Numbered from the stretch's first letter, positions 41,909-52,079 are shown. The stretch: DNA of 64,000 nucleotides from Sphingomonas sp. (GCF_024508665.1 NZ_JANINP010000007.1:186001-250000), one strand, 5' to 3'. Numbers and translations: made by a program. The notes: generated by a model from the sequence alone, not told the origin.

Positions 41909-42781
41909 ATGAGCGACGGTTGGACGATCGGGATCATCGGCGGATCGGGTCTTTATGCGATTGACGGGCTGGAAGATGCCGGGTGGCGTCGCGTCGATAC
42001 GCCCTGGGGCTCTCCGTCGGACGAGTTGCTGTTCGGGCGTATCGGTAACGTCAACCTCGTCTTCCTGCCACGCCATGGTCGCGGACACGCCATCCCACCG
42101 TCCGAGCTTAATTTCCGCGCCAATATCGACGCGCTCAAGCGGTCGGGCGTGACCGACGTGCTGGCGATCTCGTCGATCGGCTCGCTCGAGGAGGATCTGC
42201 CGCCCGGGCATTTCGTCGTGGTCGAGCAGTTCATCGACCGCACCGTCCATCGCGCGTCCAGCTTCTTCGGCACCGGCATGGTCGCGCACGTCAGCATGGC
42301 CGATCCGGTGTGCGAACGCCTTTCGGGCTTCGCCGCCGCGGCGGTCGAGGCGGCGGGCGGCAAGGTGGCGACCGGCGCCACCTATCTGGCGATGGAGGGG
42401 CCGCAATTCTCGACCCGTGCCGAAAGCCTGCTCTATCGCGACTGGGGCGCCGACGTGATCGGCATGACCGCGATGCCCGAGGCCAAGCTGGCACGCGAAG
42501 CCGAGCTGCCTTATGCGCTGATCGGCATGGTCACCGATTACGATTGCTGGCGCGAGAGCGAGGCGCCGGTCGAGGTGGCCGAAGTGATCGCGCAGATGCA
42601 CAAGAACGGCGAGGTCGCGCGCCGCACGGTCGAGGCCTTCGTCAAGGCACTGCCCAGCGAACGCACGCCGTCGCCGATCGACACATGTCTGGACGTTGCT
42701 TTGATCACCGATCCGGCCAAACGCGACCCGGCGTTGCTGGCTAAGCTCGACGCGGTGGCGGGCCGGGCATTGCGGCGCTAG
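41909..42781 (+). CDS. mtnP: S-methyl-5'-thioadenosine phosphorylase
   Basis: The 290-aa product has the PNP/MTAP layout: [67 protein letters not shown], and VTDYDCW. The M-T-A-M-P-E segment marks MTA phosphorylase rather than inosine/guanosine phosphorylase. It splits MTA (the by-product of polyamine synthesis) to adenine and methylthioribose-1-phosphate. The ATG has CAGGAG at good spacing. It may serve the SpeE-like enzyme at 6.9-8.5 kb metabolically. Confidence 0.93.
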   Translation: MSDGWTIGIIGGSGLYAIDGLEDAGWRRVDTPWGSPSDELLFGRIGNVNLVFLPRHGRGHAIPPSELNFRANIDALKRSGVTDVLAISSIGSLEEDLPPGHFVVVEQFIDRTVHRASSFFGTGMVAHVSMADPVCERLSGFAAAAVEAAGGKVATGATYLAMEGPQFSTRAESLLYRDWGADVIGMTAMPEAKLAREAELPYALIGMVTDYDCWRESEAPVEVAEVIAQMHKNGEVARRTVEAFVKALPSERTPSPIDTCLDVALITDPAKRDPALLAKLDAVAGRALRR

Positions 42782-42833
42782 GAACGATCGACGCTCGTGC
42801 GGCTTTGAAGGCGCGGACGCGAACGGGGACCGA

Positions 42834-44171
42834 ATGACGCCACCGCCGAACAGCGACGCCATCCACGACGCCGCGCCTTTTGCGCGAGGGCGGCCGTCAC
42901 TTGCCGAAAGCCATGCCAGCATCGCGGTGCCGGCGACTGGCGCGTGGCGGCGGTTCTTCGCCTTTGTCGGTCCGGGTTATCTCGTCGCGGTCGGTTATAT
43001 GGACCCGGGCAATTGGGCGACCGACCTCGCCGGTGGATCGGCGTTCGGCTACACGTTGCTCGCCGTCGTCCTGCTGTCGAGCCTGATGGCGATCCTGCTC
43101 CAGACCTTGTCGGCGCGGCTCGGCATCGCGGCGAAACTCGATCTCGCCCAGGCGTGCCGCGCGCGATACGGGCGCAAGACCACGATCGGTCTATGGCTGT
43201 TGTGCGAGGTGGCGATCATCGCCTGCGACCTGGCCGAAGTGCTCGGCACCGCGGTCGCGCTCAAATTGCTGTTCGGGCTGCCCTTGCTCGCCGGCGTGGT
43301 GATCACCGCCTTCGACGTGCTGTTGTTGCTCTCGCTGCAGCGGTTCGGGTTCCGCAAGCTGGAGGCGTTCATCGCAACATTGCTGATCGTGATCGCCGGA
43401 TGCTTCGCCTACGAATTATGGTTGGCGCGGCCCGATTGGGGGGCTGTGGCAGGGGGGCTGGTGCCGCGGCCGGACATCGTCACCAACCCGGCGATGCTCT
43501 ATATCGCGATCGGCATCCTGGGTGCGACGGTGATGCCGCACAATCTCTATCTCCATTCGTCGGTGGTGCAGACGCGCAAGGTCGCGGCAAGCGACGAGCG
43601 CGGGGCGATCCGGCTGGCGACGATCGACACGATCGTATCGCTCGGCCTGGCGTTCCTGATCAACGCCGCGATCCTGATCCTGGCTGCATCGGTATTCCAC
43701 ATCTCGGGCCGCACCGACGTCGCCGATATCGAACAGGCGCATAGCCTGTTGTCGCCGATGCTGGGCGCGGGCGCGGCGAGCGTAGTATTCGCCTTGGCGT
43801 TGCTCGCCTCGGGGCAGAATTCGACCATCACCGGCACGCTGGCGGGCCAGATCGTGATGGAGGGGTTCCTCGATCTGCGCCTGCCGGTCTGGCTGCGCCG
43901 CATCGTGACGCGGTTGCTGGCGATCGTGCCGGCTGCGTTGGTGATCGCGATTGCGGGCGAGGGAGCGACTACCAGCTTGCTGGTGCTCAGCCAGGTCGTC
44001 CTGAGCCTTCAACTTCCCTTCGCCGTAGTTCCGCTGGTCGGCTTTACCAGCGACCGCCGGATGATGGGCGAGTTCGCCAGTCCCTGGCCGCTGCGGGTGG
44101 CGGCGTGGGCGGTCGCTCTTGCGATCATTGTGTTGAATGTGAAGCTGCTGGCGGGGGTAGTCGCCGGCTGA
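42834..44171 (+). CDS. mntH: Nramp-family divalent metal transporter
   Basis: The 445-aa product has eleven or so helices and the family motifs: [19 protein letters not shown] (DPGN, TM1) and [16 protein letters not shown] (the MPH metal-binding motif, TM6). [22 protein letters not shown] (TM8 region) is typical of MntH. It takes up Mn2+ (and Fe2+) with protons. The N-terminal 35 residues are a soluble lead. I see no Mn-riboswitch or MntR site in the 52-base upstream gap. Confidence 0.93.
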   Translation: MTPPPNSDAIHDAAPFARGRPSLAESHASIAVPATGAWRRFFAFVGPGYLVAVGYMDPGNWATDLAGGSAFGYTLLAVVLLSSLMAILLQTLSARLGIAAKLDLAQACRARYGRKTTIGLWLLCEVAIIACDLAEVLGTAVALKLLFGLPLLAGVVITAFDVLLLLSLQRFGFRKLEAFIATLLIVIAGCFAYELWLARPDWGAVAGGLVPRPDIVTNPAMLYIAIGILGATVMPHNLYLHSSVVQTRKVAASDERGAIRLATIDTIVSLGLAFLINAAILILAASVFHISGRTDVADIEQAHSLLSPMLGAGAASVVFALALLASGQNSTITGTLAGQIVMEGFLDLRLPVWLRRIVTRLLAIVPAALVIAIAGEGATTSLLVLSQVVLSLQLPFAVVPLVGFTSDRRMMGEFASPWPLRVAAWAVALAIIVLNVKLLAGVVAG

Positions 44172-44257
44172 TCGGTAGGAAGCCTTGTCCCTGTCTCGCA
44201 GCCTATCGAGCTGGTGCCGGCGAGAAGGATGCGGAACGTCTGGAGTCTGCTGGAGGC

Positions 44258-45466
44258 TTACTTGGCCATCGACTGCAATTGGCCGAGATTGACCGAGGCG
44301 ACCGCGGATTTCAGCGTGTCGATGCTGGGGGCGGAGCCGCTCGCCTCGACGGCGAAGCGGCTGGCGACGAGCACCGAATAGCTGCCCGATTTCGACTGAT
44401 TGTCCCACTTCTCCTCGACCCTGTTGCCGTCTTGCATCTCGGACTTTTCGTAGCCGGTGGCGGTCTGTTTGTTGGACGTCGCGTTGATTGCGCCGCCCAA
44501 GGTCGCGATGTTGCCGAGGACCCCGGTGTCGGTGACCGAGAGACTGAAGCTCTGGTCGCCCGACTGGAATTCGGCGCGGGCGTTGCTGCCGCCGATGCCT
44601 GCGGCAGAGCCGCCCTGATTCTCGACGCTGGTCCGATTCCAGCCCGAGATCGAGGCCGGCAACAGGTTCTGCAGCGCGCCAGGATCGACCGCCTTGACCG
44701 CACCGTTCCCACCCTTGACCGACGCTTCCATCGCGCTGGTGGCTGCCTGGAGCTTGGCCGCGCTATCGGTGAGCTTGCCGGTGTCGAGCGTCGTGCCGCC
44801 CACGGTGATCGTGCCGCCGCCTGCCGGGCCGAAGGCGTTCGGCGTCATCGCGAACATCGCACCGCCGATCGCGAGCGCGACCATGCCGGCGACGATCATC
44901 GCTACCGCGCCGACGATGATCGAAACGATGATGAAGCCGGGCGCCTTGTCCTGCGGCACCTTCATCAGGATGGGGCCGCCAACCCAGAACAGATAGATGC
45001 TGTACAGGCCCAGGATGGCGAGGATGCCAAGAAAGGGCAGGATCCCGAAGATGCCGCAGATCCACGCCGCGGTGCCCGAGAAGGCCGCCGCCTTGAGCGC
45101 CGAAATCTGGTTCTTGGTGCCGCCGAAGCTCGGGGCAAGTGCGTCGATGACCAGCGCCCAGACATAGGTGGAGGCGATCGCCAGCAACCAGGTCAGGATC
45201 GCGGTAACGATCGCGCCGAGCAATGGCGGACGCCACGTGACACCGAACACGCTCATCGGAAATAGCTGGCCCTGGATCAGCCGCGCCGCCGGACCGATGG
45301 CGGCGAGCGGCGCCACCCAGCCCATCAGGATGCCCTGCGCGGTCATCGGCTCGGCATCGATTGCGGGCCATTCGTCCTTGGGTTTCAATATCAGCCGCTG
45401 AATACGCCCTATCATGCCGCCCCCAACCGGAGGCTGTCCGATATCCTTGGGAAATTCGCTCGCCAT
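44258..45466 (-). CDS. Yip1-domain membrane protein with C-terminal extension
   Basis: The 402-aa product has an N-terminal Yip1 (PF04893-like) region with about five helices: WVAPLAAIGPAARLIQG, LLGAIVTAILTWLLAIASTYVWALVIDALAPSF, GILPFLGILAILGLYSIYLFW, FIIVSIIVGAVAMIVAGMVALAIG. A soluble C-terminal half (KAVDPGALQNLLPASISGWNRTSVENQGGSAAG...) shows beta-like pattern and may be periplasmic. The ATG at 45466 begins MASEFPKDIGQPPVGGGMIGRIQRLI. Function unknown; convergent with mntH. Confidence 0.82.
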   Translation of the reverse strand: MASEFPKDIGQPPVGGGMIGRIQRLILKPKDEWPAIDAEPMTAQGILMGWVAPLAAIGPAARLIQGQLFPMSVFGVTWRPPLLGAIVTAILTWLLAIASTYVWALVIDALAPSFGGTKNQISALKAAAFSGTAAWICGIFGILPFLGILAILGLYSIYLFWVGGPILMKVPQDKAPGFIIVSIIVGAVAMIVAGMVALAIGGAMFAMTPNAFGPAGGGTITVGGTTLDTGKLTDSAAKLQAATSAMEASVKGGNGAVKAVDPGALQNLLPASISGWNRTSVENQGGSAAGIGGSNARAEFQSGDQSFSLSVTDTGVLGNIATLGGAINATSNKQTATGYEKSEMQDGNRVEEKWDNQSKSGSYSVLVASRFAVEASGSAPSIDTLKSAVASVNLGQLQSMAK

Positions 45467-45652
45467 GATGCTGAAACCCCTTTCTTTTTCGCGCCGAAGC
45501 GCGCCGCTACCATCACCTTCTGCCGCCTTTGGCGGCGCAATTATTGGATCGACCCGACATCGCTTGCCGTAGCGGCAGCGTGTCCTGGCCAAGGTATCAC
45601 TCTTTGCCCGCTACGGGGAGGGTGATGTTGCGCCCGCGCAACCGATGCCTAC

Positions 45653-46213
45653 ATGGCGGGCATGAGTGACAAGATGACGTGGCACGGCACGACAATTCTC
45701 TCCGTGCGCAAGAACGGCAAGGTGATCGTCATCGGCGATGGCCAGGTGACCGCCGGCCAGACGGTGATGAAGCCCAATGCCAAGAAGGTACGCCGGTTGG
45801 GCGACGGCAGCGTGATCGCCGGGTTCGCCGGCGCGACCGCCGATGCCTTCACCCTGTTCGAGCGGCTCGAGGCGAAGCTCGAACGCGCCAACGGCCAGTT
45901 GATGCGCGCCGCGGTCGATCTCGCCAAGGACTGGCGGACCGATAAATATCTGCGCAACCTGGAGGCGATGATGATCGTCGCCGACAAGGATGTGACGCTG
46001 ATCCTGACCGGAAATGGCGACGTGCTCGAACCGGAAGCTGGGGTCGCCGCGATCGGATCGGGCGGCAATTACGCGCTCGCCGCTGCGCGCGCGCTGGTCG
46101 AGTATGAGGACGATGCCGAGACGATCTGCCGCAAGGCGATGAAGATCGCCGCGGAAGTCTGCGTCTACACCAACGACCGCGTGACCGTGGAGAGTTTGGA
46201 TAGCGCGAGTTAA
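45653..46213 (+). CDS. hslV: ATP-dependent protease HslVU, peptidase subunit
   Basis: The 186-aa product is HslV. After processing, the catalytic Thr would be the first of [21 protein letters not shown] (preceded by WHG). [13 protein letters not shown] and [42 protein letters not shown] are conserved. It forms a double hexamer degrading misfolded proteins with HslU. An alternative ATG is at 45662. hslU follows after a family A repeat. Confidence 0.96.
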   Translation: MAGMSDKMTWHGTTILSVRKNGKVIVIGDGQVTAGQTVMKPNAKKVRRLGDGSVIAGFAGATADAFTLFERLEAKLERANGQLMRAAVDLAKDWRTDKYLRNLEAMMIVADKDVTLILTGNGDVLEPEAGVAAIGSGGNYALAAARALVEYEDDAETICRKAMKIAAEVCVYTNDRVTVESLDSAS

Positions 46214-46215
46214 TC

Positions 46216-46321
46216 TAAGCCCCTCCCCTTCAGGGGAGGGGTTGGGGTGGGGCAGTCACAAGCGACCCACTCTACGAAATATCCCCCACCCCCTACCCCT
46301 CCCCTGAAGGGGAGGGGCTGA
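46216..46321. repeat. Palindromic intergenic repeat, family A, between hslV and hslU
   Basis: The left unit AGCCCCTCCCCTTCAGGGGA... and right unit ...CCTGAAGGGGAGGGGCT are reverse complements, about 60 bases apart. The GGTTGGGGTGGGG / CCCCACCCC inner segments pair as well, giving one long hairpin. It separates two codirectional genes of one complex and might attenuate or stabilise their mRNA segments. Confidence 0.75.
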
Positions 46322-46332
46322 AGAAGAAGAAT

Positions 46333-47631
46333 ATGAACGACACACTGACTCCCAAGGCGATTGTGGCCGCACTCGATGCGCATATCATCGGACAGACTGA
46401 CGCCAAGAAGGCGGTCGCCGTCGCGCTGCGCAATCGCTGGCGCCGGCAGCGCCTCTCGGCCGATCTGCGCGACGAGGTCACGCCGAAGAACATCCTGATG
46501 ATCGGGCCGACCGGGTGCGGCAAGACCGAGATCTCGCGCCGCCTGGCCAAGCTGGCCGACGCTCCCTTCGTCAAGGTCGAGGCGACCAAGTTCACCGAGG
46601 TCGGCTATGTCGGCCGTGACGTCGAGCAGATCGCACGCGATCTGGTCGAGGAAGCGATCCGGCTGGAGAAGGAGCGCCGCCGCGTCGCCGTTAAGGACAA
46701 GGCCGAGGAGGCGGCGATGAACCGCCTGCTCGACGCACTCACCGGGCGCGACAGTTCGACCGCCACGCGCGAGGCGTTTCGCCAGCGCTTCAAGGACGGC
46801 CATCTGAACGAGACCGAGATCGAGATCGAGCTGGAGGCCGCGCCCCAGATGCCGTTCGAGATTCCCGGCGGCGGCCAGGTCGGGATGATCAATCTCGGCG
46901 AGATGATGGGCAAGGCATTCGGCCAGGGCCAGATGAAGCGCCGCAAGCTGACCGTGCCGTCGGCCTGGGACAAATTGGTCGAGGAAGAAGCCGACAAGCG
47001 GCTCGACCAGGAAGACGTCGCGCGGGTCGCGCTGGCCGACGCTGAGTCCAACGGCATCGTGTTCCTCGACGAGATCGACAAGATCGCGGTCAGCGACGTG
47101 CGCGGCGGATCGGTCAGCCGCGAGGGCGTCCAGCGCGACCTGCTGCCGCTGATCGAAGGAACCACGGTCGCGACCAAATACGGGCCGATGAAGACCGACC
47201 ATATCCTGTTCATCGCGTCGGGCGCATTCCACGTCGCCAAGCCGTCGGACCTGCTGCCCGAACTCCAGGGCCGGTTGCCGATCCGGGTCGAGCTGAAGGG
47301 CCTGACCGAGGACGATTTCGTGGCGATCCTCAACGACACCAAGGCGTCGTTGCCCGAACAATATAAAGCGCTGATCGCGACCGAAGGCGTGACGATCGAC
47401 TTTACCGACGACGGCATTCGCGCGGTCGCGAAGGTCGCGGCTGAAGTGAACGCCGCGGTCGAGAATATCGGCGCGCGGCGGCTGCAGACGGTGATGGAAA
47501 AGCTGATCGAGGAAGTGAGCTTCGACGCCGAGGATCGCTCGGGCAGCACGCTGACGATCGACGCCGCCTATGTCGACAAGCAACTCGCCTCGATCGCCCG
47601 CAACACCGACCTCAGCCGCTTCGTGTTGTGA
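46333..47631 (+). CDS. hslU: ATP-dependent protease HslVU, ATPase subunit
   Basis: The 432-aa product is Hsl[25 protein letters not shown], Walker [12 protein letters not shown], and the pore motif [12 protein letters not shown]. An I domain rich in charge (160-260), Walker [12 protein letters not shown], sensor and box VII follow, then the C-terminal tail NTDLSRFVL that docks into HslV. It unfolds substrates and gates the protease. The Walker A Cys replaces the commoner Val, a tolerated change. Confidence 0.97.
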   Translation: MNDTLTPKAIVAALDAHIIGQTDAKKAVAVALRNRWRRQRLSADLRDEVTPKNILMIGPTGCGKTEISRRLAKLADAPFVKVEATKFTEVGYVGRDVEQIARDLVEEAIRLEKERRRVAVKDKAEEAAMNRLLDALTGRDSSTATREAFRQRFKDGHLNETEIEIELEAAPQMPFEIPGGGQVGMINLGEMMGKAFGQGQMKRRKLTVPSAWDKLVEEEADKRLDQEDVARVALADAESNGIVFLDEIDKIAVSDVRGGSVSREGVQRDLLPLIEGTTVATKYGPMKTDHILFIASGAFHVAKPSDLLPELQGRLPIRVELKGLTEDDFVAILNDTKASLPEQYKALIATEGVTIDFTDDGIRAVAKVAAEVNAAVENIGARRLQTVMEKLIEEVSFDAEDRSGSTLTIDAAYVDKQLASIARNTDLSRFVL

Positions 47632-47952
47632 ACGGTGGTGCGGTGCGGGAGGCGAGTTCGCAGCACTGGGATCGACATTCGATGGAATTCGCCATGTCGG
47701 GCTCGTTCCGCCATCCACAAGCGACTAGAACACGGTGGAAACGGGTTACCCATCTTTGAACACCCTCACCCTTCCGGCGCTTCGCGCCTCCCTCCCTCTC
47801 CCAATGGGAGAGGGAAGGGGCCCGCCGGCGCAGCCGGTGGGAAGGGTGAGGGTGCCCAATATTTCCTGCTCAGGTCTGTGGGCATATTGTCCCGCACTTG
47901 CGGCCGGTGGGCCCGGCACGACGCCGGACGAAGGCCAGGAGTGAATCGAACC
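47632..47952. other. Intergenic region after hslU, 321 bases
   Basis: This holds the family A repeat at 47757-47852 and no convincing gene. ORFs crossing it are shadows with no ribosome site. Transcripts from both sides converge here, so the repeat is the likely termination zone. Confidence 0.5.
47757..47852. repeat. Palindromic intergenic repeat, family A, between convergent genes
   Basis: The outer arms are ACCCTCACCCTTCC and GGAAGGGTGAGGGT; an inner CCCTCTCCCAATGGGAGAGGG stem lies at the centre. It occupies part of the 321-base gap between hslU and the small secreted protein. The rest of that gap (47632-47756, 47853-47952) shows nothing I can call. Confidence 0.7.
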
Positions 47953-48345
47953 TTATTTCCCCTTGGCCGGTTTGTCGTAAGGCGTGAACTTGCCCAGCCG
48001 GCAGTACGGGCCGGGGATACTCAGACCCGGAGTCAGCGCGCGGAAGCGGTCGTTGCGGCATAATTGCGTGCCGAAGACGTCGACGATCAGCGTGTCCATC
48101 GGCTTGAGGCCGGGGCACACGCCGATCAAGTCGTTACGCCAGACACGGCGGCCCGATTCACGATAGATCAGCGTCTTGTCGTCGATGACTTGCGGGCCGT
48201 CGAGACGCGAGTGGTCGACGCAATCGACGGGCTTGCCCGCGACGCGCCCGGCAAGTGCGCTCTCGATGGTTTCCTGACGCGGGGCGGCGGGCGCGGCGGC
48301 GCCGAGCAGGCCGAGCGCGGCGATGGGGATCAGCACGATGCGCAT
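47953..48345 (-). CDS. Small secreted protein, paralogue pair member 1
   Basis: The 130-aa product has a signal peptide (MRIVLIPIAALGLLGAAAPAA). The pattern DCVDHSRLDG...TLIYRESGRRVWRNDLIGVCPG...DVFGTQLCRNDRFRAL...GLSIPGPYCRLGKFTPYDK follows. The four Cys and the R-x-x-R-x-D/G-x-C pattern recur in the next gene, so the two are tandem paralogues 4 bases apart. Function unknown; probably disulfide-bonded periplasmic proteins. Confidence 0.78.
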   Translation of the reverse strand: MRIVLIPIAALGLLGAAAPAAPRQETIESALAGRVAGKPVDCVDHSRLDGPQVIDDKTLIYRESGRRVWRNDLIGVCPGLKPMDTLIVDVFGTQLCRNDRFRALTPGLSIPGPYCRLGKFTPYDKPAKGK

Positions 48346-48349
48346 GGCG

Positions 48350-48772
48350 CTACTTCGCGCGGTAGGTGACGAACGATCCCAGCGCGCAGCTGCCCGACGG
48401 GATGCGCGACCCTGGCATCACGGTCTGCGCGATATCGCCGCGGCACAGCCGCCCGCTGGGCGACTTGGTGACCAGAATGTCGCCGCGTTCGACCGCCTCA
48501 CAACCACCACCGGTGTCGTTAACGTATTTCAGCTTCCTGCTGACGCTGTAGACTAGGGTCCCGCCATAGGCCTTGAGCGACGAGGACTGGTAATTGTCCA
48601 TACAGTCCTTGGTCTCGGTCGGCGTCAGCCCGGCGAGTTCCTTGCCCAGCGCGGCCTGGGTCGCGGCCTTGGCATCGGCGGCGCGGGCGGTCTCGGCGGG
48701 AGTCATCGTGCACGACGACAGTGCTACTGCCGCGACGGACAGCGACGCGAGCGGAAAGATACGGTTACGCAT
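48350..48772 (-). CDS. Small lipoprotein, paralogue pair member 2
   Basis: The 140-aa product has a lipobox (LSVAAVALSSC). The pattern DCMDNYQSSSLKAYGGTLVYSVSRKLKYVNDTGGGCEA...ILVTKSPSGRLCRGDIAQTVMPGSRIPSGSCALGSFVTYR follows, which parallels the downstream protein domain for domain. It is lipid-anchored while its paralogue looks soluble. Both appear to be a Sphingomonadales-type periplasmic family. Transcribed first, with member 1 next. Confidence 0.78.
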   Translation of the reverse strand: MRNRIFPLASLSVAAVALSSCTMTPAETARAADAKAATQAALGKELAGLTPTETKDCMDNYQSSSLKAYGGTLVYSVSRKLKYVNDTGGGCEAVERGDILVTKSPSGRLCRGDIAQTVMPGSRIPSGSCALGSFVTYRAK

Positions 48773-48813
48773 AGCGGCTCCTTCGCATCCCCTCGGCTCG
48801 ATCCTACACCGGT

Positions 48814-49548
48814 TCAGCCGCGGAATACATCCTTAGAGGCGCGCCGTTCGGCAAATTGTTCAATCGATTGCGCGCGCATGAACGGATTGGTGGCGCGTTC
48901 GAGCGCGATCGTCGTCGGCACGGTCGCCTCGCCACGCTCGCGCATCTTTTCCACCTCGCGCAGGCGTGCGGCGATCGCCTCGTTGTCCGGTTCGGCGACC
49001 CGCGCATAGCGCGCGTTCGACAGCGTATATTCGTGCGCGCAATAGACCGAGGTTTCCGGCGGCAGGGCCGCCAGCCGCTGCATATTGGCATACATTTGCG
49101 CCGCAGTGCCTTCGAACAAGCGGCCGCATCCCATTGCGAACAGGGTGTCGCCGGTAAAAGCCACCGCGTCATCGGCGAAATGATAGGTGACATGGCCGGC
49201 GGTATGCGCGGGCGTCTCCAGCACGGTCGCGATATGCTTGCCCAGCATGACGGTATCGCCTTCCATGACCAGCCTATCGGCGGTGGGGATCTTTGCCGCC
49301 TCGGCGGCAGGCGCGATCACCGGAGCGCCGGTCGCCTGCTTGATCGCCGCATTGCCGCCGGTGTGATCGGGATGCCAATGGGTGTTCCAGATCGCGCTGA
49401 TCGTCCAGCCGCGCCGCTCCGCCTCGGCCAGCACGGGGTCGGCTTCGGCGGGGTCGACCACCATCGTCTCGCCGCTTTCCGGGTCGTGGACGAGCCAGAT
49501 GTAATTGTCGCTGAGTGCGGCAATGCGGACGATGTCGAGCTTGCTCAT
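48814..49548 (-). CDS. gloB: Hydroxyacylglutathione hydrolase (glyoxalase II)
   Basis: The 244-aa product is a metallo-beta-lactamase-fold thioesterase: NTHWHPDHTGGN (binuclear metal site), PAHTAGHVTYHF, FTGDTLFAMGCGRLFEGT, and the GloB-specific C-terminal helical region (NARYARVAEPDNEAIAARLREVEK). It hydrolyses S-lactoylglutathione from GloA. The ATG at 49548 overlaps the nitronate monooxygenase stop (ATGA), so the three glyoxalase-linked genes form one operon. Confidence 0.95.
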   Translation of the reverse strand: MSKLDIVRIAALSDNYIWLVHDPESGETMVVDPAEADPVLAEAERRGWTISAIWNTHWHPDHTGGNAAIKQATGAPVIAPAAEAAKIPTADRLVMEGDTVMLGKHIATVLETPAHTAGHVTYHFADDAVAFTGDTLFAMGCGRLFEGTAAQMYANMQRLAALPPETSVYCAHEYTLSNARYARVAEPDNEAIAARLREVEKMRERGEATVPTTIALERATNPFMRAQSIEQFAERRASKDVFRG

Positions 49549-50597
49549 CTGTTTCCTTCCAGCGCCGCGGCACCGAGTCTGGCTGTCAAATCTTCGGCAG
49601 GTTCGTCGCCCGACAGGCCGACGCCTTGCCCCGCCCATAACGGCGAATAGTCGCCGCGCCCGTCGGCTTCGGCCTTGGCGCGCAATTGCGCCAGTGCGGC
49701 GCTGGCATAGGGAAAGGGCGGGGCGGCATCGCTGACCGGCCCGAGAGCCTCGATCAGGCGGTTGCGCAACCCGCGCGCCAGCCCGCCGGAGAAGAGATTG
49801 GTGAAGACGCTATCCTCGGGCCCGGCCTGCGCCAGAAGCCGGCGGTGCACCGCGCTGGTGGTCGCTTCGGGCGTGCGGAGATAGGCGGTGCCGACCTGCA
49901 CCGCTGCCGCGCCTGCGGCTATCGCTCCCTTGGCCGCGCCGGCGTCGGCGATTGCGCCTGCCGCGATCACCGGCAAGTCGATATTGTTCAGGATCTGGCG
50001 GACCAGCGCGAGCATGCCGATCGGGCGATGGCCGATCAGGAAATGGCCGGCATGGCCGCCCGCCTCGAATCCCTGGGCGATGATCGCGTCTACACTTGCA
50101 TCGGCGAGGAAGCGCGCCTCCGCCAAGGTGGTGGCATTGCCGAAAATGCGTGCCCCGGTCGCCCGGACGCGGTCGAGCAGATCGCGCTCGGGCAGGCCGA
50201 AATGGAAACTGACGATCTCCGGCCGCACTGCCTCGATCACCTCGGCCATCGCGGCATCGAACGGCTTGCGTAACGCTGGCGGCTGGGTCGGCGGGGCGAC
50301 GCCTTCCGCCTGGTAGAAGGGAGCGAGCGCCGCGTGCCAGGCACTTTCGTCGGGCTGCGGTCCGAGTCTATGGCAGAAGAAATTGACGTTGATCGGCCCG
50401 GTTGCCGCCGCCCGGATTGCGGCGACTTCGGCCGCGACCTGATCGGGCGACAGCACCGCACAGGCGAGCGATCCGACTGCGCCAGCCTTCAGCGCGGCGA
50501 TCGCCAGCGCGCTACCGGCGAAATTGGCCATCGGCGCCTGAACCAGCGGCAGGCGCGCGCCGGTCAGCGCCAGGAAGCGATCGGTCGCGGCGCTCAC
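49545..50597 (-). CDS. Nitronate monooxygenase-like FMN enzyme
   Basis: The 350-aa product is a TIM-barrel FMN flavoprotein: VQAPMANFAGSALAIAALKAG, VSFHFGLPERDLLDRVRATGARIFGNATTLAEA, GFEAGGHAGHFLIG and AAGAIADAGAAKGAIAAGAAAVQVGTAYL. This is the class II NMO / propionate-3-nitronate type. It oxidises alkyl nitronates or similar carbanion substrates. It is sandwiched between gloA and gloB, so it may detoxify a reactive aldehyde- or nitro-derived compound in the same pathway (inference). Confidence 0.9.
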   Translation of the reverse strand: MSAATDRFLALTGARLPLVQAPMANFAGSALAIAALKAGAVGSLACAVLSPDQVAAEVAAIRAAATGPINVNFFCHRLGPQPDESAWHAALAPFYQAEGVAPPTQPPALRKPFDAAMAEVIEAVRPEIVSFHFGLPERDLLDRVRATGARIFGNATTLAEARFLADASVDAIIAQGFEAGGHAGHFLIGHRPIGMLALVRQILNNIDLPVIAAGAIADAGAAKGAIAAGAAAVQVGTAYLRTPEATTSAVHRRLLAQAGPEDSVFTNLFSGGLARGLRNRLIEALGPVSDAAPPFPYASAALAQLRAKAEADGRGDYSPLWAGQGVGLSGDEPAEDLTARLGAAALEGNR

Positions 50598-50601
50598 CGG
50601 G

Positions 50602-51045
50602 TCACCATTCCCCCGTATTCGGCATCGACGCCCAGGGCTCGGCAGGTTCGAGTACGCCGTTCTGGAGCAATTCGATCGAGATGTTGTCGGGGGTGCGGAC
50701 GAACGCCATGTGGCCGTCGCGCGGCGGGCGGTTGATCGTCACGCCGGCGTCCATCAGCCGCTGGCACGTCTCGTAGATATTGTCGACGCGATAGGCGAGG
50801 TGGCCGAAATTGCGTCCGCCCGAATATTGTTCGACGCTGCCGTCTTCCGCGGGCCAGTTGTAGGTGAGCTCGACCTCCGCGCGGCGATCGCCGATCTGCT
50901 GATCGTCCTCGGTCGCCAGGAAGATCAGCGTGAAGCGACCCTTCTCATTGTCGAAGCGGCGGACCTCCTTGAGGCCGAGCAGCTCGAAGAACCGCACCGT
51001 CGCGTCCGGATCGCTGACCCGGATCATGGTGTGGAGATAATTCAT
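50602..51045 (-). CDS. gloA: Lactoylglutathione lyase (glyoxalase I)
   Basis: The 147-aa product is the class I VOC enzyme: [21 protein letters not shown] with metal His, VELTYNW with Glu, NFGHLAYRV with His, and [10 protein letters not shown] with Glu, the 2xHis/2xGlu set of GloA. It converts the methylglyoxal-glutathione hemithioacetal to S-lactoylglutathione. The ATG at 51045 has GGGAGAAG upstream. The operon order is gloA, nitronate monooxygenase, gloB. Confidence 0.95.
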   Translation of the reverse strand: MNYLHTMIRVSDPDATVRFFELLGLKEVRRFDNEKGRFTLIFLATEDDQQIGDRRAEVELTYNWPAEDGSVEQYSGGRNFGHLAYRVDNIYETCQRLMDAGVTINRPPRDGHMAFVRTPDNISIELLQNGVLEPAEPWASMPNTGEW

Positions 51046-51107
51046 TCGTCTTCTCCCTGCTGGTTCAGGCGGGAGATAGGGGCGCGAGGGGAGTCGCGCC
51101 AGTGCTA

Positions 51108-51268
51108 GTACTCCCCTCCCTGCAAGGGAGGGGCCGGGGGTGGGTGCGCGCGTCTGCGCGCCCAAAAAGACCCAAAAAGCGACCCGCCAAAACAGCATCG
51201 GACGAGGCATCGAGCCTCGCCCGCTGCCCACCCACCCCTGATCCCCTCCCTTGCAGGAAGGGGGCGAA
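51108..51268. repeat. Palindromic intergenic repeat, family A, extended
   Basis: CTCCCCTCCCTGCAAGGGAGGG at the left and the reverse-complementary CCCTCCCTTGCAGGAAGGGGG at the right frame GGGGGTGGGT / ACCCACCCC arms, with a 90-base AT-poorer loop. It separates gloA and the TPR protein gene on the minus strand. Confidence 0.7.
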
Positions 51269-51281
51269 GCGATGCCCAGCG

Positions 51282-52079
51282 CTAAGGTTTCTTGGCGGGC
51301 GCCGGGCTTGTTACGGGGGAGGTGGTTGGCGCCGCAACAGCCGGCGCATCGAACTGCGCCAGCGCGGCCCGGGCATTGTCCGCGATCGCAGTGCCGGGCG
51401 CGAGCTTGGCCGCGGCCTGCCACGCCGTCCGCGCGCCATCGGCATCGCCCGACAGAGCGGCGATATTGCCGGCCTCGAGCTGGACCGAGGCATCGTCCGA
51501 CGACAATTTCAGCGCCTCGGCAATGTCGGTCTGCGCGCGGGACAGATCGTTCATCCGCCGCGCCAGCGTCGCCGACAACAGCCAGGCGAGCGGATCCTTG
51601 GGCGTCGCTTCCTGCCCGGCATCGATGTCGCCCCGCGCCGAGGCAAGGCGGCCGGCGGCGACCTGCGCGCGGGCGCGATCGAGCAAAGCCTCGCCGCGGC
51701 CGAAATTGTCGAGCGTGCCGGCGGTGATAGCGGTTGTCAGCGCGGTCTGCGCCTTCACGGCATCGCCCGCCGCCAGCCAGGCATTGCCCGCTTGCGCCCA
51801 ATAGCGCGCCGCTTCCGGATCATGGGCCGTATCGGCATCGCGCGCCGCCGCCTCGAAAGCCGTCGCGGCGTCGCCCCAGCGCGCTTCCTGCGCATAGGCC
51901 ATGCCCTGGCATTGGTGCGCCCTGGCGCCGCCGCCGGCGCTGCGGAACTGGTCGGCCTCCGCCTCGGCCGCCTTGGGATCGCTCGTCGCCAGCGCGATGC
52001 AGGCGCGATAGCGCTGCTCATTGGGCGACAAAGCCGACGGCGTCGACCCGACCTGGAACATCAGCGGAAGCAGGATCAT
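51282..52079 (-). CDS. TPR-repeat secreted or periplasmic protein
   Basis: The 265-aa product has Ala-rich helix-turn-helix repeats with TPR spacing ([81 protein letters not shown]) and ends in a Pro/Thr-rich tail ([18 protein letters not shown]). The N terminus ([16 protein letters not shown]) may be a weak signal. It is a protein-interaction scaffold. Its start overlaps the hydrolase stop as ATGA. Confidence 0.82.
   Translation of the reverse strand: MILLPLMFQVGSTPSALSPNEQRYRACIALATSDPKAAEAEADQFRSAGGGARAHQCQGMAYAQEARWGDAATAFEAAARDADTAHDPEAARYWAQAGNAWLAAGDAVKAQTALTTAITAGTLDNFGRGEALLDRARAQVAAGRLASARGDIDAGQEATPKDPLAWLLSATLARRMNDLSRAQTDIAEALKLSSDDASVQLEAGNIAALSGDADGARTAWQAAAKLAPGTAIADNARAALAQFDAPAVAAPTTSPVTSPAPAKKP

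Noticed and set aside
46501..46530. Cys in the HslU Walker A as a sign of inactivity
   Set aside because: The motif GPTGCGKT keeps Gly, Lys and Thr; the position taken by Cys is variable in AAA+ proteins.
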